Shown piece after piece: positions 23,912 through 27,802 of a stretch of DNA of 27,802 nt. The DNA is from Planctomycetota bacterium (GTDB lineage Bacteria > Planctomycetota > GCA-002687715 > DRQF01), in NCBI GenBank assembly GCA_015485455.1, contig WFTN01000262.1, forward strand, positions 1-27,802, read 5' to 3'. The notes under the pieces are model-generated. The model saw only the letters and a list, made by a program, of their open reading frames with translations. It was not told the DNA's origin and searched no databases. Positions within the stretch are counted from its first letter, which is position 1, and each line of letters starts with the position of its first letter. The position numbers and the translations under genes were made by a program.

Positions 23912-24955
23912 CTAACGACTAAATTGAATCCAGTCGAAGCTGACGCGGATGTCTGGAGGGCCGCTGAAGGCATAGGCCATGAGGCCTACTTCCACAGTGT
24001 GAGGAAGTTCGGGGTGGCTATGAGCTCGGAGGAACTGCCATGGATCTGTGTTGTTCGGACGATAGTAGGCTGAGATCAAGTCGCCAGATCGTGTGAGTCT
24101 GAGTTCGCCGTCTGCACTGGGGATGGGGTGTAAGACGAAATTGCTGACGCTCAAGGTCGTGGACTTGTCCTCGGCAGCAATGGGAGTGCCGGGGACTCCT
24201 GCTCCTAAGACCGCGTGCATGGCGTTGCGTCCCCCAGAAACGGTGTTCGGCTCACGAATGATGATGCCGCCAAATTTGTAGCTCAACGATGGAGGTAAGT
24301 TGAAGTTGCTATTTCTGGTGGCACGTACATGGGAGATCATGGTGAAGTCACCGCTGATTAAACGCCCAATCATGGGTCCTTCCCGGTCGTGAAACCAAAT
24401 GTTGGCCAGGCCGGAGGCGGTGGGGGTGATATGAAGTTCACCACCACTGACATCGAATTGACCTAAGTGGCCATTGTGGACGCGCCATTGTGAATCCAGG
24501 TCTGTGCCATCAAAGGAATCGTCGAAGACAGCAACGCTGTCAATGGGCAAAGTCTTGGTTGAAGAAGTGAATGCTCTTGTTTCGGGAAAAGTTGGGGGAA
24601 TTACGATGGCTTGCACCGAGGCGTTGACGAGAGGTGCCCCAAGAGGAATGGATAGACTCAAAGAAGATAAGCCAGTTGCATCAGCGTAGGAATGCCCGAG
24701 AATGCCGTTGGGAGCACTGATGTCGAGGGCCAAACCCAAACCACGATATTGATTGCCGGCACCAAGGCCACTCAAGCCAAAGAAGAAGACGACCCGAGAA
24801 CCTGGTGGCGTTCCTGTGACGCTGAATGTCGCTGACTCGCCGCGGATGAGGGCGGTGACGTCCAAGTCTTGGGCGGATAGGCATCGAACCATCGAAAGAG
24901 CGAGAACGGCCATCATGACCCAGGAAATCTGCTGTCTGAGTTGGATCAAGATCAT
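23912..24955 (-). CDS. Exported beta-module plus concanavalin-like (jelly-roll) protein
   Basis: 347 aa with a signal peptide (1-29, ending CLSAQ). Residues about 30-130 form a beta module (FSVTGTPPGSRVVFFFG, a GLGLALD strand, SLSIP, VQAIVIPP) resembling the C-terminal module of the peroxidase at 10775-12418. Residues about 140-347 look like a DUF1349/LamG-type jelly roll: DDSFDGTDLDSQW, a WFHDREGPMIGRLISGDFTM segment, FGGIIIREP, LRLTRSGDLISAYYR and a closing FDWIQFSR. Such domains bind glycans in exported proteins. ATG 24955 follows GGAGAAATTC, and a good promoter lies 44-73 nt upstream. The partner and substrate are unknown. Confidence 0.75.
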   Translation of the reverse strand: MILIQLRQQISWVMMAVLALSMVRCLSAQDLDVTALIRGESATFSVTGTPPGSRVVFFFGLSGLGAGNQYRGLGLALDISAPNGILGHSYADATGLSSLSLSIPLGAPLVNASVQAIVIPPTFPETRAFTSSTKTLPIDSVAVFDDSFDGTDLDSQWRVHNGHLGQFDVSGGELHITPTASGLANIWFHDREGPMIGRLISGDFTMISHVRATRNSNFNLPPSLSYKFGGIIIREPNTVSGGRNAMHAVLGAGVPGTPIAAEDKSTTLSVSNFVLHPIPSADGELRLTRSGDLISAYYRPNNTDPWQFLRAHSHPELPHTVEVGLMAYAFSGPPDIRVSFDWIQFSR

Positions 24956-24998
24956 GAATTTCTCCTGAAGCTACCGCCATAGAGTGGGGCCGTACTGA

Positions 24999-25028
24999 CA
25001 TATAGAAAGCTTCCCCTTCTCCTTTCAA
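24999..25028 (-). promoter_or_regulatory. Promoter of the jelly-roll protein gene
   Basis: On the minus strand -35 TTGAAA (25023-25028), an 18-bp spacer and -10 TATATG (24999-25004). The leader would be about 37 nt. It lies in the gap after the acyltransferase gene, so the jelly-roll gene can be transcribed independently of lpxA. Confidence 0.6.
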
Positions 25029-25062
25029 GATGCCCAGGGATTCTCGCATTGAGATCTCATTT

Positions 25063-26130
25063 CTAACGTGGAATAGCAGCTTCTGGAGGTTTGGGCATGG
25101 GGAAGTGCTTCTTGAGGCGATTGATGGGGGCTTCGATGAGGTACCAACTGACAGTGCCGAAAAAGAGCACGAGGGCCAATCGGACGGTGTAGTCATTGAA
25201 TTGGTTGAGGCCTGGAAATTTCTCGTAGAGCCAATCCCCTAAGTCAAACATAGCCATGTGCATGAGGTAGAGGCCGTAGCTGATTTTCCCCATGTAGGCG
25301 ATGAAACGAATTTGCAAGAAGCGAGATAGGAGAGAGTCGTCGTCATACCAGAGGCCCACGATTGTTGCGGTAATTCCTATGGCATAAAGCGTCTGGAGTT
25401 TTCCGGGAACGAACTGAAAGAAGCCAGTTTCCATGTGCGGGGCTGGCATTTGGGCCAAACCCAAAAGAAGAACTGAGCCGCCATAGAGCCAAGCCCATGA
25501 GGGGCCATATTTCAGTCCTTTTTCTGTGAGGACAGCGGCTAAACAGCCCCAGAGAATGTATTCGCCACAAATGGGCAGGAGGGCACCACAAAGAAGATCG
25601 GGATAATAGACGGCGAACCAAATCCGCAAGGCGATGGATGCCAGGATTGAAGCGAATAAGACAGTTGCACGCCAACTCTTCTTGGTCCACATCAACAGCA
25701 AGGGGTAGAGCAGGTAGAATTGTTCTTCGATGCACATGCTCCAAAGATGCATCTGTCCGAAGTCCCAATTCTTGAAGACTTCATGAAAGCCACTGCCATC
25801 CCGATCTAAGCTCAACCAGAACAACTTGATGTTGAAGGTGTAGGTGAGCTGAGACAGAGGGAAGAGGAGGATGCCGAACCACCAACAAACGAGAGTCACA
25901 ATGTAGAATATGGGCAAGATACGCAGGGCTCTCCTGGCGTAGAATGCTTTGAAGAAGGCCTTCTTGTTTTGCGGGTCTCCCCGTAAGAGGATGCGGGTTA
26001 TGAGGAAACCACTCATGACGAAGAAGCAAGGCAAGGCGTAAGTCAAGATCCACAAGGTGATGTTGTGGTGGTAGGTAAATACCGCCAAAAACAGCATACC
26101 GCGGAATCCGTCGAGTTGCGCTTTGTACAT
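25063..26130 (-). CDS. Acyltransferase-3 family integral membrane protein (OafA/YrhL-like)
   Basis: 355 aa, mostly hydrophobic, with about ten membrane helices. Family motifs are LDGFRG (6-11), the YHHN histidine pair near residues 20-23, FFVMSGFLITRIL, RRALRILPIFY, HLWSMCIEEQFYLLYP, GKISYGLYLMHM and SWYLIEAPINR, in the expected order. These enzymes transfer acetyl or other acyl groups to surface sugars, for example O-antigen or murein. No C-terminal SGNH domain is present. It begins 2 nt after the lpxA stop, with AAGGAAAG as ribosome-binding site, so it is co-transcribed with lpxA, which suggests modification of a lipid A-linked or other envelope glycan. The substrate is not identifiable. 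Confidence 0.9.
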   Translation of the reverse strand: MYKAQLDGFRGMLFLAVFTYHHNITLWILTYALPCFFVMSGFLITRILLRGDPQNKKAFFKAFYARRALRILPIFYIVTLVCWWFGILLFPLSQLTYTFNIKLFWLSLDRDGSGFHEVFKNWDFGQMHLWSMCIEEQFYLLYPLLLMWTKKSWRATVLFASILASIALRIWFAVYYPDLLCGALLPICGEYILWGCLAAVLTEKGLKYGPSWAWLYGGSVLLLGLAQMPAPHMETGFFQFVPGKLQTLYAIGITATIVGLWYDDDSLLSRFLQIRFIAYMGKISYGLYLMHMAMFDLGDWLYEKFPGLNQFNDYTVRLALVLFFGTVSWYLIEAPINRLKKHFPMPKPPEAAIPR

Positions 26131-26132
26131 CG

Positions 26133-26969
26133 TTAGCGCTTTCCTTGAGACCGGGCGCGGTCATCAAGTTTGTCGACTTCGGATATAGGGGGCCACATAA
26201 ACCCCCTTCGGCTTTCTGCTTGATAGAAATTACGAATGAGGGCGAGTTCGTCCCCATCTGGGATTTCGTTGACGACGCTTAATACGTCTTCAAACTTGCC
26301 ACGACAGGCGAATATCCTGGCGTAGAGTTTCTTGATTGCCAAGCGTTTAGGACCATTAAGACCGGCTCGGCGCATCCCGACGACGTTGAGTCCACGAATC
26401 TGCGAGCGCCCAATGACTGTGGAAAAAGGTGGGGCATCTTGCCCAGCGCCGCAGCCACCACCTAGCATGCAAAGATCACCGATACGGGTGAATTGATGGA
26501 CGACCACATTTCCTGAGATGAAGGCCTGATTTCCGACCTGTACGTAGCCGGCTAAGACCGTGTTGTTGCAAACGATAACGTCGTCGCCAATGATGGCGTC
26601 GTGAGCAATGTGGGAGTTGCCCATGAAAAATCCCCCATGCCCGATCGTCGTGGTGCCACCGGGTGTTGTGGCCCGATGTACCGTGGCATTTTCACGGAAG
26701 ATGTTGTTATTGCCGATCTCAACGAAGCTGACAGTGTGGTGGTCAAAGGCCTTATCTTGAGGTGTGTTGCCCAAGACAGCTCCTGGGTGAATTTCATTGT
26801 TTCGCCCCAATTTGACGCCGGTCATCAGGTGAGCCCGGGCCATGATGATCGAATTGGCCCCGACTTCGACCCCAGGCTCGATGATGGCGTAGGGGCCCAC
26901 AGTCACGTCATTTCCTAAACGGGCGTTCTTATCGATCAATGCAGTGGGATGTATTCTTGAATCGCTCAT
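26133..26969 (-). CDS. lpxA: Acyl-ACP--UDP-N-acetylglucosamine O-acyltransferase LpxA
   Basis: The first enzyme of lipid A synthesis, adding a 3-hydroxyacyl chain to UDP-GlcNAc. 278 aa, slightly longer than the E. coli enzyme (262). The left-handed beta-helix hexapeptide repeats span about 1-185 (IHPTALID, VGPYAIIEPGVEVG, LGNTPQD, FRENATVHR), with catalytic His123 in SHIAHD (119-124), then VVVHQF, GGGCGAGQD, and a C-terminal helical region (LNGPKRLAIKKLYA). The ribosome-binding site is GGTGAG. It heads an operon with the acyltransferase-3 gene rather than lying beside lpxD, fabZ or lpxB. The C-terminal tail (GFMWPPISEVDKL...) is longer than usual. Confidence 0.95.
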   Translation of the reverse strand: MSDSRIHPTALIDKNARLGNDVTVGPYAIIEPGVEVGANSIIMARAHLMTGVKLGRNNEIHPGAVLGNTPQDKAFDHHTVSFVEIGNNNIFRENATVHRATTPGGTTTIGHGGFFMGNSHIAHDAIIGDDVIVCNNTVLAGYVQVGNQAFISGNVVVHQFTRIGDLCMLGGGCGAGQDAPPFSTVIGRSQIRGLNVVGMRRAGLNGPKRLAIKKLYARIFACRGKFEDVLSVVNEIPDGDELALIRNFYQAESRRGFMWPPISEVDKLDDRARSQGKR

Positions 26970-27372
26970 GTCTGTCTCACCGGGTGATGGGGGTGATCAT
27001 AGTGATCTTGGGTCCGGTGTCGAGATTCAAAGGGCATCTAGGGTGAAGCGAAGCAATAATCGGCGGGAGAAGATAAAGGAAACACAGCCAAGGAAAAGAT
27101 TTCAGGCGTAGAGAGGAAGGAAGGATTTTTTACGTGTATGGGACACAACCTCGACCATGTTTCTGCTTCCACACTAAGCTCGTCTTCCATTGTTTTCAAG
27201 GGAATCTTGTTTGGAAGATCTCTTCTAAGAAATTACTCCTGAATTATGAGCCAAACCAGCCCACCTTATCGGCGAGATCGGCTGAAAAGCCGGGATGAAC
27301 GAGGGGGGTAAAACCCCCATGAATGAAGTAACCCCTTCACAAGGTTTCCCTTATCTGAGAGAAGAGAGGCCC
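26970..27372. other. 403-nt divergent intergenic region between lpxA and the sigma-factor gene
   Basis: No protein gene is evident apart from a possible N-terminal extension of the sigma factor. Near lpxA, GTGAT occurs three times with a 9-bp period (26984, 26993, 27002). Before the sigma gene are two small hairpins: CGGCT-GAAA-AGCCG (27279-27292), with a GNRA-type loop, and GGGGG-TAAAA-CCCCC (27304-27318). In-frame ATGs at 27295 and 27319 could add 26 or 18 codons to the sigma gene. I see no clear promoter for either gene. Confidence 0.5.
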
Positions 27373-27802
27373 ATGTCAGACAACTCTCAAAAACTTTTTG
27401 ATCTGCTCGACGCGGCGAAAGGTGGCGATCGTGCCGCCCTTAATCGCTTGGTGGAGATGCATGAGCCTTTACTTATCCGCTGGGCCAGAAAGAGGTTGGG
27501 TTACCCTCTTCGGACTTTGGAAGAGACCCGGGATATCATGAACGACACTTGGATGGTCGTCATGCGCAAGCTCCCCAGCTTTGAATATGAAGACAGCCGC
27601 TCATTTTTGCGCTGGCTCCGTGGCATTTTGACGCGGATCGTTCTTCAGAAAGCCAATGGCGGCCATATTAAGCGTCGACTTTTGATGCCGGAGGGGGTGG
27701 ATGTGAAGGATATGGCGGCGACGCCATCGACTCGGGCCAGTTTGGGTGAGCTTCAACGTTTGCGATATGCTGAATTGAGGGCTTTCGAGAAAATAGACCG
27801 AG
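27373..27802 (+). CDS. ECF-type RNA polymerase sigma factor, truncated by window edge
   Basis: The frame is open from ATG 27373 to the last base (143 codons). It starts MSDNSQKLFDLLDAAKGGDR and continues with sigma-70 region 2 features: ALNRLVEMHEPLLIRWARKR, EETRDIMNDTWMVVMRKLPS (the region 2.2-like polymerase-binding helix) and SFLRWLRGILTRIV (region 2.3/2.4). Region 4 and any C-terminal extension lie beyond the edge. AGAGAAGAGAGG precedes the ATG; in-frame upstream ATGs at 27319 and 27295 are possible alternatives, the former placed just after a GGGGG/CCCCC hairpin. ECF-type factors of this kind are abundant in Planctomycetota. Target genes and any anti-sigma factor are not visible. Confidence 0.8.
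   Translation, partial: MSDNSQKLFDLLDAAKGGDRAALNRLVEMHEPLLIRWARKRLGYPLRTLEETRDIMNDTWMVVMRKLPSFEYEDSRSFLRWLRGILTRIVLQKANGGHIKRRLLMPEGVDVKDMAATPSTRASLGELQRLRYAELRAFEKIDR

Noticed and set aside
24681..25196. 171-codon minus-strand frame spanning the promoter of the jelly-roll gene
   Set aside because: It overlaps two good genes and the promoter, and has no ribosome-binding site or motif.
27260..27372. Riboswitch before the sigma-factor gene
   Set aside because: The hairpins do not match the conserved cores of c-di-GMP, cobalamin or other classes I can recognise.
1..27802. CRISPR array, insertion sequence or prophage
   Set aside because: No spaced direct repeats, transposase, integrase or phage structural genes were seen; gene content is envelope and housekeeping.

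Overview
This is a chromosomal stretch of about 53% GC (estimated by eye) from a Gram-negative-type bacterium. It encodes an LpxA lipid A enzyme, an AsmA/TamB-like envelope protein, murein precursor enzymes (GlmM, alanine racemase) and several exported proteins. Three features point to Planctomycetota or a relative: an exported beta-sandwich module present in at least two proteins, a long carboxypeptidase-regulatory-like surface protein, and a stand-alone ECF-type sigma factor. The phylum is an inference; no rRNA is present to test it. TGA is a normal stop codon here: the mannose-1-phosphate guanylyltransferase, RuvX and alanine racemase genes all end in it.

Layout. 1-2319 (+): the 3' end of a YbbR/CdaR-like gene followed by glmM, the usual c-di-AMP/cell-wall pairing. 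2372-3365 (-): a small operon of a MerR-type DNA-binding protein, a GyrI-like effector-binding protein and a previously unlisted 54-residue two-helix membrane protein. The first two are in the same frame, separated by one TGA, so they look like a split BmrR-type regulator. 3612-4802 (+): alanine racemase. 5017-10033 (+): AsmA-like giant protein, mannose-1-phosphate guanylyltransferase and ruvX, joined by 1-nt stop/start overlaps. 10039-10384 (-): a promoter and a U-tailed terminator enclosing about 310 nt without a convincing gene, a candidate small RNA. 10445-13022: a small exported HPGHG protein (+), a di-haem cytochrome c peroxidase (-) and a small anchored protein of unknown function (-).

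13083-18316 (+): rpsO with a long structured leader, pnp with its terminator, and a transketolase-family enzyme. 18422-20572: a ferritin-like gene (-) divergent from a membrane-anchored CbiX-like chelatase overlapping a PepSY-type membrane protein (+). The intergenic region holds two promoter-like signals and two dyads, suggesting shared iron/tetrapyrrole-linked control. 20736-26969 (-): a frameshifted gene remnant, a 903-aa repeat-rich anchored protein, an exported beta-sandwich/jelly-roll protein with its own promoter, an acyltransferase-3 membrane enzyme and lpxA. 27373 to the right edge (+): the start of an ECF-type sigma factor.

Most genes are housekeeping or envelope genes. The more unusual signals are the in-frame TGA that splits the MerR/GyrI regulator, the orphan minus-strand transcription unit at 10.0-10.4 kb, the exported chelatase/PepSY pair with its dyad-rich divergent promoter, and the module remnant at 20.7-20.95 kb. 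I found no CRISPR array, transposase, tRNA or rRNA.
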